From NCBI GenBank assembly GCA_964353455.1, contig CAYGWP010000359.1:1-32077 (forward strand): DNA of 32,077 nucleotides. The letters run 5' to 3'. The notes under the pieces were generated by a model. That model saw only the letters and a program-made list of their open reading frames with translations, did no database searches and was not told the origin of the DNA. This document shows, piece after piece, positions 1 through 8,279 of the stretch. This DNA is from CAYGWP01 sp964353455. Its GTDB lineage: Bacteria > Planctomycetota > Phycisphaerae > FEN-1346. How positions within the stretch are numbered: the first letter of the stretch is position 1; every line of letters begins with the position of its first letter. Made by a program: the position numbers and the translations under genes.

Positions 1-370
1 CCAGCACGGCGTTCATCACGACCCCGGCCGAGAACACTATGCACCGCTGCCACGCTGCCTTGTTGCAGAGGCCGCGCGGGTCGCTCCCCGTCTCGGCCTC
101 CGCATGCTCGCCCACGAGGTCCACGAACCCCCCCAGGGGGAGCCACCGCAGCGAGTACTGCGTCTCGCCCCGGCCCCATTTAAGGAGCGGCCGATACACC
201 CACCGCCCTCCGGACCGCATCGGGATACCGATGACCGGCCCCATGCCCAGGGCGAACTTCCGCACGTGAACGTCGAACCACTTGGCCGCCAGAAAGTGCC
301 CGAGTTCGTGCAAGAAAATAATCAGGCCCAGGGCGAAGACTATCTCGACGACGTATAAGAAGGTAACCAC
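1..370 (-). CDS. rseP: Site-2 metalloprotease RseP (M50), 5' part only
   Basis: Membrane zinc protease that cuts transmembrane substrates such as anti-sigma factors. Only the first 120 or so residues are present; the gene runs off the left edge. The protein opens with a hydrophobic helix containing the zinc-binding HExxH motif as HELGHFLAAKWFDV (about residues 18-31), followed by RKFALGMGP and a GG(F)VD turn, all typical of the family. The start is a GTG at 370-368, preceded by GAGGAAG at a good distance; it overlaps the 3' end of dxr by 31 nt, so the two are probably translationally coupled. The dxr-rseP order is common in bacteria. Identification is from motif and context; the PDZ domain and second catalytic motif are outside the window. 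Confidence 0.9.
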   Translation of the reverse strand, partial: MVTFLYVVEIVFALGLIIFLHELGHFLAAKWFDVHVRKFALGMGPVIGIPMRSGGRWVYRPLLKWGRGETQYSLRWLPLGGFVDLVGEHAEAETGSDPRGLCNKAAWQRCIVFSAGVVMNAVL

Positions 371-1509
371 CGCTTCGCTTCCTCTCTGGCCCACGAGTCG
401 GCCGCACGAATCTCATCCAATGTGGGACTGCCCACCCAGCGGTGGGAAGCAAGGACCTGCCTGACGAGTGGCACGATGTCGGTAAAGCGGATGTGCCCAT
501 CGAGGAACGCCGCGACGGCCGTCTCGTCGGCCCCGGCGAGGGCCGCGCCGAGCGTGCCGCCGCGCCGGACTACCTCGAACCCCAATTCCAGCGCCGGGAA
601 CTTCTCCAAGTCGGGCTGCTCGAAGTGGAGCCGCCCGAGCGCCGCCAGGTCCAGCCGCGGCCACGGCGCCTCGCGCCGCTCAGGGTACGTCAGCGCGTAC
701 TGGATCGGCGTCCGCATGTCCGGCGGACCCAACTGGGCCAGGCACGAGCCGTCCACAAACTCAACGAGCGAGTGGACGGTGGATTCGCGGTGGATGATGA
801 CTTGAATCTCGTGGGCCGCGAGGCCGAAGAGGTGGTGGGCCTCAATCACCTCCAGTGACTTGTTCATCAACGTAGCCGAGTCGATCGTGATTTTCGGACC
901 CATCGACCACGTCGGATGGTCGAGGGCCTGCTTGGGGGTGACGCCCTGGAGTTCCTCGGCCGGGCGGCGGTAAAACGGCCCGCCGCTGGCCGTCAGGAGC
1001 ACGCGCCGCACCTCGCCGCGACGGCCGGCGGCAAGCGCCTGGAACACCGCCGAGTGTTCGCTATCGACGGGAATGACCTGTGCACCGCTCGTGCGTGCCT
1101 CGGCCATCACGAGGTCGCCCGCCATGACGAGGCTTTCCTTGTTCGCGAGCGCGAGGCGCTTACCTGCCCGCACGGCGGCCAGGACCGCCGGCAGCCCCGC
1201 CCCGCCGACGACGGCCGCAACGACAATATCCACGTCCGGCCGGCTCGCCAGGGCCTCAAGGCCCGCAGGGCCGGTGAGGATTTCCGGGGCGACGCCCGCC
1301 GGCAGCGCCTTGCGGAGGGCCTGGGCGGCCTGCCCATCACACACGGCGACGGCAGCCGCGCCCGTCTCGGCCGCCTGCGCCGCAAGGCGCTCCACCTGGC
1401 GCCCGGCCGCCAGCGCCACCACGCGATACGGCGGCCCCAGCGACGCCACCACTTCCAGCGTCATGCGCCCGATGGAACCCGTGGACCCCAGGATGGCGAT
1501 GTTCGGCAC
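340..1509 (-). CDS. dxr: 1-deoxy-D-xylulose 5-phosphate reductoisomerase
   Basis: Cytoplasmic NADPH-dependent enzyme converting DXP to 2-C-methyl-D-erythritol 4-phosphate, the committed step of the MEP isoprenoid pathway. The N-terminus has the nucleotide-binding loop ILGSTGSIG (residues 6-14). NKESLVMAG, the metal/substrate segment VDSEHSAVFQ, the flexible-loop region HPTWSMGPKITIDSATLMNK and EVIEAHHLFG follow in the family order. I take the GTG at 1509-1507 as the start (product VPNIAILGST...): it gives 389 aa, the usual family length, whereas the upstream ATG at 1629 adds 40 residues with no family resemblance. The ribosome-binding site is weak (GGGGG about 9 nt upstream). The stop overlaps rseP. 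Confidence 0.95.
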   Translation of the reverse strand: MPNIAILGSTGSIGRMTLEVVASLGPPYRVVALAAGRQVERLAAQAAETGAAAVAVCDGQAAQALRKALPAGVAPEILTGPAGLEALASRPDVDIVVAAVVGGAGLPAVLAAVRAGKRLALANKESLVMAGDLVMAEARTSGAQVIPVDSEHSAVFQALAAGRRGEVRRVLLTASGGPFYRRPAEELQGVTPKQALDHPTWSMGPKITIDSATLMNKSLEVIEAHHLFGLAAHEIQVIIHRESTVHSLVEFVDGSCLAQLGPPDMRTPIQYALTYPERREAPWPRLDLAALGRLHFEQPDLEKFPALELGFEVVRRGGTLGAALAGADETAVAAFLDGHIRFTDIVPLVRQVLASHRWVGSPTLDEIRAADSWAREEAKRWLPSYTSSR

Positions 1510-1548
1510 GAAACGGCCCCCAAGTGCAGGGTGGCATGCCCACAGCCT

Positions 1549-1564
1549 GGTCGCCGCGGCGACC
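1549..1564. repeat. 16-bp perfect palindrome upstream of dxr
   Basis: GGTCGCCGCGGCGACC is its own reverse complement. It lies 40 nt upstream of the dxr GTG and could be an operator or part of the leader RNA. No function can be assigned from sequence. Confidence 0.4.
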
Positions 1565-1600
1565 CGCCTCCGGCCTGAGCATGCACGCGTAATGTCACAA

Positions 1601-1631
1601 GCATGCCCAGGCAACAGCAGCCTGGTCATGC
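1601..1631. repeat. Inverted repeat, 12-bp arms
   Basis: Arms GCATGCCCAGGC (1601-1612) and GCCTGGTCATGC (1620-1631) pair with one mismatch around a 7-nt loop. It sits in the divergent region between dxr and the lipoprotein gene. There is no T-tract, so it is not an obvious terminator. Confidence 0.45.
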
Positions 1632-1704
1632 CGCCCCAACCAGCATGAGTTTACGCGAAAAGGGGCGGGTTTTCAATGCCGAACGCCGGCGAGGCTGCGG
1701 CCTG

Positions 1705-1733
1705 TTGCGGACCGCGGCCTTTAGGTGGATAAT
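1705..1733 (+). promoter_or_regulatory. Predicted sigma-70 promoter of the lipoprotein gene
   Basis: TTGCGG (1705-1710), a 17-nt spacer and GATAAT (1728-1733) fit a vegetative promoter. Transcription would start near 1740, downstream of the GTG at 1725. This supports an ATG start at 1779 or 1785 for the gene. Confidence 0.5.
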
Positions 1734-1778
1734 CAAGGGTATCCAGGGAAGGAGCCGGCCACGACCACATATCGCGGC

Positions 1779-2423
1779 ATGCTGATGCGTTCAGCCGTGC
1801 GGATCGGCAGCCTTGCGGCGGCGCTACTGGCGGCGGGGTGCGGTCCGGAATACATCTATTTCCGGCCGGCCATGATGGCCCAGTCGGCCGGCCCGGAATG
1901 GGTGGCGCGGGGCCAATACCGCCTGCCCCCGGGAACCGACCAGGTACGCGTGGACATAAGCGCGCGCGGCACGGTCGAGAAGAACAAGGACCGCGTGGAA
2001 TACGAGTCGCTGCACGTGCGGTTCGAGATCCGCAACTACGGGCCGGCGGGGTTCACGCTGGACCCGGCCGCCGTGAAGGTGATTGACGATGACGGCCGGG
2101 CGATCAGCGGCGCACGGGGGTACCGCGGCAAGGCCCAGACGGGCCCGCTGACGGTCGGCAGCGGGGCGAGCGACGTGGTGGAACTGGTCTTCGACCTGCC
2201 GCCGAGCATCCGCTTCGAGTCGCTCGGATCGCTGCGCGTGGTGTGGCCATATCAATATGGCGATACGTCGCAGGAAGTCGCCACGAAGTTCAACAAGATC
2301 GAGGAGGTTTACTACTACGACTACGGGTATCCATACTACTACGGATACCCGTACTACTACGGTTACCCCTACCACAATGAGCCGTGGTACTACGGTCCGC
2401 GGAGGGGCGGCCATCATCGGTAG
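1779..2423 (+). CDS. Small Tyr-rich lipoprotein of unknown function
   Basis: Predicted envelope lipoprotein of 214 aa. The N-terminus MLMRSAVRIG, a hydrophobic stretch and the lipobox LLAAGC (Cys about residue 22) indicate lipidation after signal peptidase II cleavage. The middle (residues about 45-165) looks like a beta-rich domain with alternating hydrophobic and polar residues (VRVDISARGTVEKNKDRVEY, VVELVFDLPPSIRFES), perhaps an immunoglobulin-like fold. The last 40 residues are a low-complexity tail in which GYPYYY-type units repeat, ending in RRGGHHR. I chose the ATG at 1779 because it gives a compact signal peptide and lies after the predicted transcription start; the ATG at 1785 is equally possible. 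No family was recognised. Confidence 0.75.
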   Translation: MLMRSAVRIGSLAAALLAAGCGPEYIYFRPAMMAQSAGPEWVARGQYRLPPGTDQVRVDISARGTVEKNKDRVEYESLHVRFEIRNYGPAGFTLDPAAVKVIDDDGRAISGARGYRGKAQTGPLTVGSGASDVVELVFDLPPSIRFESLGSLRVVWPYQYGDTSQEVATKFNKIEEVYYYDYGYPYYYGYPYYYGYPYHNEPWYYGPRRGGHHR

Positions 2424-2460
2424 AGACAGAACCCGCCCTGCGGACTTGGCGGGAAAGGCG

Positions 2461-2483
2461 TCAGGGGGCCTGAACCCTTTTCT
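2461..2483. repeat. Degenerate copy of the GGGTCC(A/T)GGACCC palindrome
   Basis: This 23-mer differs at two positions from the copy at 10618-10640 (it has GGGGCCTGAACCC where that has GGGTCCTGGACCC) and keeps the flanking CCCTTTTCT. The stem is therefore imperfect. It lies between the convergent lipoprotein and rpmE genes, followed by two TTTTCTGTCTC repeats. It looks like a decayed member of the REP-like family also found around the transposase at 27.2-27.9 kb. Confidence 0.6.
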
Positions 2484-2531
2484 GTCTCCCTTTTCTGTCT
2501 CGCGCCTGCTAGAGGGGTGCGCGGGATGCCG

Positions 2532-3182
2532 TCAGCCTTCAGCGCCCTTGGAGGTCTCGGGCGCGGGGGCCTCGGGCTTGGGGGCCTCGGGCTTGGGGGC
2601 CTCGGCCTGGGGCGTTTCGGGTTTGGGCTCTTCGGGCTTGGGGGCCTCGGGCGCGGGAGGCTCGGCCTTGGGCGGACCGACGCGCAGCCGTTCCGTGCTG
2701 GGGGCCTCCTTTTTCGGGCCGCGTCCGCGTCCGCCCCGCCCACCGCCGGGCCTGCCGCCACCGGGACCGCCGCCGGGCCTGCCGCCGCCACCGGGGCGAC
2801 CGCCGCCGGGTCTTCCGCCAGGACCGCCCCTGCCGCCGGCTTCGGCCTTGGCGGCCTCTTCGGGGGTCATCTTAGGTACAGCCCTCGGCTTGGGCATCCT
2901 GCCGAGAACGACGGGGGCCTTGCGTTTCGGCCTGGCCGCTTCCTTTCTGGCGGCCTCTTCGGCGCGGGTGACCGCCTGCTTGGCGTCCCACTGGTACTTT
3001 CTCTGGAACTTCTCGACGCGGCCTGCCGTGTCGATGAACTTCTGCTGGCCCGTGAAGAAGGGGTGGCAGTTGGAGCAGACTTCAACCGCCAATTGCGGCA
3101 CGGTTGACCGCGTCACGAAGGAGTTCCCGCAACCGCAGGTCACCTTGCATTCCACGTATTTCGGGTGAATGTCCTTCTTCAT
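2532..3182 (-). CDS. rpmE: Ribosomal protein bL31 with long RG/P-E-A tail
   Basis: Component of the large ribosomal subunit at the inter-subunit bridge. Residues 1-68 are a canonical zinc-type bL31: MKKDIHPKYVECKVTCGCGN, then VEVCSNCHPFFTGQQKFIDT with the Cys pairs that bind zinc. The normal protein ends near here (about 70 aa), but this one has 216 residues. The extra part is, in order, a basic helix-prone segment (about 70-113), a Gly/Arg-rich block of GGRPGGG-like units (about 114-160) resembling RGG RNA-binding tails, and a Pro/Glu/Ala block of EAPKPEA-like units (about 165-212). The ATG at 3182 is preceded by AAGGAAG and by a good promoter. The tail continues in frame from the bL31 core without an intervening stop, so it appears to be a real extension. 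Confidence 0.93.
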   Translation of the reverse strand: MKKDIHPKYVECKVTCGCGNSFVTRSTVPQLAVEVCSNCHPFFTGQQKFIDTAGRVEKFQRKYQWDAKQAVTRAEEAARKEAARPKRKAPVVLGRMPKPRAVPKMTPEEAAKAEAGGRGGPGGRPGGGRPGGGGRPGGGPGGGRPGGGRGGRGRGPKKEAPSTERLRVGPPKAEPPAPEAPKPEEPKPETPQAEAPKPEAPKPEAPAPETSKGAEG

Positions 3183-3227
3183 GGCTTCGCTTCCTTATAG
3201 CCGCTGCACGGAGATCGAAAGAGCGGG

Positions 3228-3255
3228 ATTATACACCCCCAGGTGCGGATTGCAA
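3228..3255 (-). promoter_or_regulatory. Predicted sigma-70 promoter of rpmE
   Basis: On the minus strand TTGCAA (3255-3250), a 16-nt spacer and a perfect TATAAT (3233-3228) precede rpmE. Transcription would begin near 3221, giving a leader of roughly 40 nt. Confidence 0.6.
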
Positions 3256-3260
3256 GAGAA

Positions 3261-3342
3261 GTTCGGAGTGCGGAGTGACAGGCACGGCATTGCGAATTGC
3301 GGGTCGTTCACTCCGCACTTCGCACTCCGCACTCCGCACTTG
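3261..3342. repeat. Inverted and tandem repeat of CACTCCGCA units
   Basis: AGTGCGGAGTGA (3267-3278) is the exact reverse complement of TCACTCCGCACT (3308-3319). The right side continues as further CACTCCGCA units to about 3341. It lies between the divergent rpmE promoter and array gene 1 and looks like a dispersed non-coding repeat. I see no ORF in 3183-3474. Confidence 0.6.
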
Positions 3343-3474
3343 AGAGGGCGGGCCGTCAAACCACGTGAGGGCCGACTTTTTGATGACACAGGCGCCCACG
3401 AAGCGTATAAAACATAGGCAGGTTGTTCGATGACAGGGGCCGAAGGGCCGTATCCTGAAGGGACCGGTGTCATC

Positions 3475-5778
3475 ATGCACAGAACCTCTCTGCTGCTCGC
3501 GGCCGTCTGCGTCCTGGCCGCCTGCGCGGCGCCGAGAACCGCCGCCGCCGTGACCGACGAAGAGGTCGTCAAGGCCATTGAGCGGGCCCAGAAGTACCTG
3601 ATCGGCCTTCAGCAACCCAACGGCCTGTGGCCCGAGCAGAAGTACTATGATGCCACCGGCGAGTACGGCAACAGCCAGACGGCCCTCTTCACGCTCGTGT
3701 ACGTGGGGGAGACCCTGAACCGCGATTACATCCAGCGTGGGCTGGATGCCGTGCTCGTCCGCCCCCTCGACTACACATACGCGATCAGCATGAGGGCGAT
3801 GGCCCTCGCGAAACTCCACGCCCAAACGTCCGGCAAGAAGCGGGACATGATACGCGAGGGCCTGAAGACCGACGTCGCCTGGCTCATCAACGCCCAGGGG
3901 AGCCACGGCGGCTGGAACTATAAGACGCTGAACGGCTCGGACAAGCGCTACGACCTCTCGAACACGCAACTGGCGATCCTGGCCCTGCGAGAGGCGGCCC
4001 TGGCCGGCATCGAAATCCCCGCCTACGTCTGGCAGCGCAGCCAGACCCTTTACTTCAAAGTCCAGCAGCAGGACGGCTCCTGGAATTACGGCATGAATGG
4101 CAACAAGGATATCGGCGACAGCATTCCCGGATACGGGTCGATGACGGCGGCCGGGCTGGCCTCGATCTTCATCACCGCCGACAACCTGGACTTGAACAGC
4201 GGGTGCCCGTGCCGCGGGGGCGTCTCGGCGAAGGCACGCAGCGACCTGGAACGCCGGGTCGATCTCTCGCTCGGGTGGCTGTCGCGGGAATTCAGGGCGG
4301 ATGCCAACCCCAAGGCCCCGCACGGGCCAGACTGGCATCGCTATTACTGGCTGTACGCCGTCGAGCGTGTCGGCATCGCCGCCGGCTACAAGTACTTCGG
4401 AGACCACAACTGGTACCGCGAGGGGGCCGAGTGGCTCGTCCGGAACCAGCAGGAGAACGGCTCCTGGGGCGACATCCCCGAGACGTGCTTTGCCCTGCTT
4501 TTCCTCTACAAGGGCCGCGCACCGATCCTCTTCAACAAACTGGAGTTCAAGGGCGATTGGAACAACCACCGTCGCGACATCGCCAACCTTACCACATATA
4601 TCGAGAAGAGCAAGGAGCAGATGTTCACGTGGCAGATCGTGAGTCTGCGCGCCCCGGCCGAGGAACTCCACGACGCCCCCGTCCTCTACATCACGGCCGA
4701 GACGCCGCCCGAGTTCTCCGACGCCGACGCCGCCAAGTTGCGGCAGTTCACCGACACCGGCGGCACCATCCTCTTTGAGGCCTCGTGCGGCAACCCGAAG
4801 GTGCGGGCGTGGTTCCAGACCTTCGCCAAGAAGGTGTGGCCGGAGTGGGCGCTTAAGCCGCTCGGGCCGGACCACGGCGTGTTCATGGACCCGAACCCGA
4901 TTAAGCAGCGTCCGGAGATCCTGGGCCTGGACGACGGGATGCGGACGTTCCTCTTCTACGCGATGGACGATGTCTCCTGCCACTGGCAGACGCGGGCGGT
5001 CGCCTCCCGCGACTACCTCTTCAAGTGGGGCATCAACCTGTTTACCTATGCAACCGACAAGGGGCCGCTCAGGGCGAAACTTGCCAGCCGCGAGCAGCCC
5101 GCGTCGAACCGCTACAACTCCCCCATCCGCGCCGGCGACAAGGCCGCTGTCCGCATCGCAAGACTCCGGTACGAAGGCGCCGGCTGGATGACCAACCGCA
5201 ACTACAATGGCTTCGAGCGGATCGCCGGCGAATTGCAGAAGCGGGCCAACATCGGCCTGAAGGTCGAAGACGGCGGCACGCCGGCCGCCGACCTGGGGGA
5301 CCGCGAGGCGGCCTACCTGACCGGCTCGGGCGCGCTCGCGCTCTCGGATGCGGACCGCGCGGCCCTGAAGCAGTACCTCGGCAAGGGCGGGCTCCTGTGG
5401 GCCGAGGCCGCAGGCGGGTCCGCCGCCTTCGACACATCGTTCCGGAAACTGGCCGCCGATTGCGGCTGGCAACTCGTGCTCATCCCGAAGGACCAGCCGC
5501 TCATGACCGGCCAGTTCACGAAGGGCCTCGGGTACAACCTGACGGCGGGCGTCCAGTTCAGCCGCGCCCTGAAGGTGCCGCGCCTGGCCCGTCCGCTTGC
5601 CGACCTGTACGGCATCCAGCAGGATGGGAAACTGGTGGGGGTGTACAGCCCGCTCGACATCGTTTTCTCGGCCACCGGCTATGACGCCTACAATTGCCAC
5701 GGTTATGCACGCGACGACGCGATGGCGGTGGCGGCGAACCTGGTCATCTTCTTGACGGACCGTGCCGCCGGAGAGTAA
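3475..5778 (+). CDS. Array gene 1: secreted toroid + double DUF4159-like protein
   Basis: First of five tandem paralogs; 767 aa. It begins with a signal sequence (MHRTSLLLAAVCVLAACAAP). LAAC at residues 14-17 is a plausible lipobox, unlike the other four copies; the alternative is signal peptidase I cleavage at TAAA/VTDEE. Residues about 27-350 form an alpha/alpha-toroid like prenyltransferase/squalene-hopene cyclases, with QW-like turns (GGWNY, DGSWNYG, NGSWGD), but no DxDD catalytic acid motif is visible. The conserved SGCPC (242-246) lies inside. Two DUF4159-like domains with a glutamine-amidotransferase-like pattern follow: about 385-545 (ELHDAPVLYI, FTDTGGTILFEASCGN) and about 560-765 (GGLLWAEAAGG, GVYSPLDIVF). 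The start is the ATG at 3475 rather than 3430 because it begins the signal peptide; a weak -10-like TATAAA lies at 3406-3411. Function unknown. Confidence 0.88.
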   Translation: MHRTSLLLAAVCVLAACAAPRTAAAVTDEEVVKAIERAQKYLIGLQQPNGLWPEQKYYDATGEYGNSQTALFTLVYVGETLNRDYIQRGLDAVLVRPLDYTYAISMRAMALAKLHAQTSGKKRDMIREGLKTDVAWLINAQGSHGGWNYKTLNGSDKRYDLSNTQLAILALREAALAGIEIPAYVWQRSQTLYFKVQQQDGSWNYGMNGNKDIGDSIPGYGSMTAAGLASIFITADNLDLNSGCPCRGGVSAKARSDLERRVDLSLGWLSREFRADANPKAPHGPDWHRYYWLYAVERVGIAAGYKYFGDHNWYREGAEWLVRNQQENGSWGDIPETCFALLFLYKGRAPILFNKLEFKGDWNNHRRDIANLTTYIEKSKEQMFTWQIVSLRAPAEELHDAPVLYITAETPPEFSDADAAKLRQFTDTGGTILFEASCGNPKVRAWFQTFAKKVWPEWALKPLGPDHGVFMDPNPIKQRPEILGLDDGMRTFLFYAMDDVSCHWQTRAVASRDYLFKWGINLFTYATDKGPLRAKLASREQPASNRYNSPIRAGDKAAVRIARLRYEGAGWMTNRNYNGFERIAGELQKRANIGLKVEDGGTPAADLGDREAAYLTGSGALALSDADRAALKQYLGKGGLLWAEAAGGSAAFDTSFRKLAADCGWQLVLIPKDQPLMTGQFTKGLGYNLTAGVQFSRALKVPRLARPLADLYGIQQDGKLVGVYSPLDIVFSATGYDAYNCHGYARDDAMAVAANLVIFLTDRAAGE

Positions 5779-5818
5779 AGTTTGATAGCAGCCCGTGCGA
5801 CGGGGGTGCTTGTTGTCT

Positions 5819-5843
5819 TTTAGCCGCGTCCCGCAGGGACGCG
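5819..5843. repeat. TTTAGCCG-type palindromic repeat between array genes 1 and 2
   Basis: CGCGTCCC-GCA-GGGACGCG (5825-5843) is a perfect 8-bp hairpin preceded by TTTAGC. The same TTTAGCCG prefix starts two hairpins at 23149 and 23185. It ends only 7 nt before the AGGAGG of gene 2 and has no T-tract, so it is more likely a dispersed repeat or mRNA-processing structure than a terminator. Confidence 0.55.
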
Positions 5844-5861
5844 CGTCCGAAGGAGGCAGCA

Positions 5862-8174
5862 ATGCGTGTGCGAAGTATGCGATACCTTGCGGCAGGCCTG
5901 GCGGCGGTCGTCGTGACGGGCGGCGTCTTCGCGGCGACCGCCTCGGCGGTCACCGACGCAGAGGTCCGCGCGGCGATCGAAAAGGGCCGCCAGTACCTGG
6001 TCGGCCTGGCCAAGCCCAACGGCTCGTTCGGCGGCACAGGCGGCGGCGCCCACGAGGGCGGCGGCGGCCAGTCGTGCCTCGTCTTCATGACCCTGGCCTA
6101 CATGCGCGAGCACCCCAACCGCGACCACATGGCCAAGGGCATGGACTTCATCCTGAACCTGGACGCCGACCGCGACTTCGAGACCAGGCAGGGCTACGGC
6201 GTTCCGATACGCGTCATGGGTCTTTCTTATGTCCATAACAAACTCCTCGGCGACAAGCGGACCGCCGTCCGGCAGAAGATGACCGAGGACGTCATGCGGC
6301 TCCAGATGGGCCAGGCCACCAACGGCGGATGGCGGTACCTGCTGAAGGCCAACCAGGACTACGACTTCTCCGTCAGCCAGTGGCCCATACTGGCCATGCG
6401 CGAGGCCAACCTCGTGGGCATCGAGTTCCCCACCGACTGCCTCAAGAAGGCCCGCGACCTCTACTACAAGAAGCAGAACCCGGCCGACGGCGGATGGCAT
6501 TACCAGGACGGCAAGTCATACGGGTCCATGACCGCCGCCGGCGTGGCTTCACTCTTCATCATCAACGACCTTCTGGACACCGCGAGCGGATGCCCCTGCC
6601 GCAACGGCGCATCCGGCCCCCGCGACGCCGAAAGCGAGAAACGCATCGACAGGGGCCTTGAGTGGCTCTCCAAGAACTTCTCGGCCGCCAACCCGCAGAG
6701 CAAGGACACGCCCGGCAACGGCCGGACCCTCTACTGGCTCTACTGCGTCGAACGCGTGGGCATCGCGTCCGGCTACAAGTACTTCGGGAACCACGACTGG
6801 TACCGCGAAGGGGCCGAGGCAGTCCTCAAGGAAGCGAAGGACGGTCGCGCCGGCAGCGTCTCCGACACCTGCTTCGCCCTCCTGTTCCTCTACAAGGGCC
6901 GCGCGCCCATTCTCTACAACAAACTGAAGTTCGACGGCGTCTGGAACGCCCACCGCCGCGACATCGCCAACCTGACGGCCTGGATCGAACGCACCCTTGA
7001 GGAACAGTTCCACTGGCAGATCACGGAACTGAGGGCCCCGCTGGAGGAACTCCACGACGCGCCGGTCCTCTACATCTGCGCCGAGTCGATACCGAATTTC
7101 TCCGACGCCGACAAGAAGAAACTCCGTGCGTTCACCGACACCGGCGGCACGATCCTGTTTGAGGCGTCGTGCGGCAGCCCGACCGTCCGCAAGTGGTTCG
7201 CGGACTTCGCCAGGGAGATCTGGCCGGAATGGGCGCTGAAGCCCCTCGGCCCGGACCACGGCGTGTTTGTGGACCCCTTCCCGCTGAAGCAGCGGCCGGA
7301 GATCCTCGGCATAGATGACGGGGCACGCACCTTCCTCTTCTACGCCATGGACGATATCTCCTGCACGTGGCAACAGCGCTCGCTTGCCGCCAGGGAATAT
7401 CTCTTCAGGTGGGGCATAAATCTCTTCCGCTATGCAACGGATAACGGGGCGCTCAGGACGAGGCTGGAGGACCGCATCCCGCCCAAGTCCAGCCGCTACA
7501 GCCAGCCCATCAAGCCCGGCCCGAAAACCACGTTGCGAATCGCGAGAGTCCAGCACGGGGGCAACTGGGAAGTCGGCGCCAACTACGGCGTCTTCAAGCG
7601 CCTGGCCGAACAACTCCAAGCCAAGGGCATTACCATCGAGGCCGTCAAGGAGGCCGCAGGCACACCCGTCACGAGCGGCGGCACGCCCTGCGCGGCCCTG
7701 GAGAACGCTGATGTCGCCTACCTGGCCGGCTCGACGAACATCACGCTGAAACCGGAGGAGCGCGAGGCCCTCAATGCCTTCACCGCCAGAGGCGGACAAA
7801 TCTGGGCCGAGGACGTCACGGGTGCCGCCGCGTTCGACACGGCCTTCCGGAAACTTGCGGGCGAAATGGGCTGGGAACTGAAACTCCTCCCGCCCACCCA
7901 CCTCCTGATGACCGGCCGCATGGATCCCGGCCTCGGTTTCGACCTGACGAAGGGCGTGGAGTTCCGCAACTCGATGCGGATCATGAGGCTGAACCGCCCG
8001 TATGCCGACTTCTTCGGCATATACCAAGGCGAGAAGATGATCGGCGTCTATTCGCCGCTGGACGTCCTCTACTCGATGACAGGCTACGACGCCTATAAGA
8101 ACAAGGGCTACAAGACCGAGGACGCCGCCGCCGTCGCCACGAACGTGGCGGTCTATTTCTCGACTCAGAAGTAG
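5862..8174 (+). CDS. Array gene 2: secreted toroid + double DUF4159-like protein
   Basis: Second paralog; 770 aa. The ATG at 5862 has an AGGAGG five nt upstream. It starts a classical signal peptide (MRVRSMRYLAAGLAAVVVTG) with a probable cleavage after ATASA. The mature protein opens VTDAEVRAAIEKGRQYL, as in all copies. The toroid contains NGGWRY, DGGWHY and SGCPCRNG, then ERVGIASGYKYFGNHDWYRE and KGRAPILYNKLKFDGVWN, segments shared nearly verbatim by all five. Domain 1 of the DUF4159-like pair has ELHDAPVLYICAE and FTDTGGTILFEASCGS; domain 2 has GGNWEVGANYGVFKRL, GGQIWAEDVTG and GVYSPLDVLYSMTGYDAYK. The 83-nt gap to gene 1 contains only a hairpin. Function unknown; an extracytoplasmic location is inferred. 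Confidence 0.9.
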   Translation: MRVRSMRYLAAGLAAVVVTGGVFAATASAVTDAEVRAAIEKGRQYLVGLAKPNGSFGGTGGGAHEGGGGQSCLVFMTLAYMREHPNRDHMAKGMDFILNLDADRDFETRQGYGVPIRVMGLSYVHNKLLGDKRTAVRQKMTEDVMRLQMGQATNGGWRYLLKANQDYDFSVSQWPILAMREANLVGIEFPTDCLKKARDLYYKKQNPADGGWHYQDGKSYGSMTAAGVASLFIINDLLDTASGCPCRNGASGPRDAESEKRIDRGLEWLSKNFSAANPQSKDTPGNGRTLYWLYCVERVGIASGYKYFGNHDWYREGAEAVLKEAKDGRAGSVSDTCFALLFLYKGRAPILYNKLKFDGVWNAHRRDIANLTAWIERTLEEQFHWQITELRAPLEELHDAPVLYICAESIPNFSDADKKKLRAFTDTGGTILFEASCGSPTVRKWFADFAREIWPEWALKPLGPDHGVFVDPFPLKQRPEILGIDDGARTFLFYAMDDISCTWQQRSLAAREYLFRWGINLFRYATDNGALRTRLEDRIPPKSSRYSQPIKPGPKTTLRIARVQHGGNWEVGANYGVFKRLAEQLQAKGITIEAVKEAAGTPVTSGGTPCAALENADVAYLAGSTNITLKPEEREALNAFTARGGQIWAEDVTGAAAFDTAFRKLAGEMGWELKLLPPTHLLMTGRMDPGLGFDLTKGVEFRNSMRIMRLNRPYADFFGIYQGEKMIGVYSPLDVLYSMTGYDAYKNKGYKTEDAAAVATNVAVYFSTQK

Positions 8175-8220
8175 GCCGCGGACAATCGGGTAGCATGCGG
8201 GGGGCGACACAAACATGACT

Positions 8221-8238
8221 GGGGCATCAGCATGCCCC
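8221..8238. repeat. Hairpin between array genes 2 and 3
   Basis: GGGGCAT-CAGC-ATGCCCC is a perfect 7-bp hairpin in the 105-nt gap between genes 2 and 3. There is no T-tract. It may stabilise or punctuate a polycistronic mRNA. Confidence 0.4.
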
Positions 8239-8279
8239 GGCCATGAGAACCCGGGTATGTTGTCCCCGCGCCAACCGTG

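Noticed and set aside
2257..3168. 303-codon plus-strand frame covering the bL31 region
   Set aside because: Gly/Leu/Pro low complexity is the complement of the RG and P/E/A tail. bL31 on the minus strand has the family core, promoter and ribosome-binding site.
3229..5862. 877-codon open frame on the minus strand opposite array gene 1
   Set aside because: It mirrors a real gene with a signal peptide, conserved domains and paralogs. Such antisense frames arise from GC-rich third positions, and its translation has no recognisable domains.
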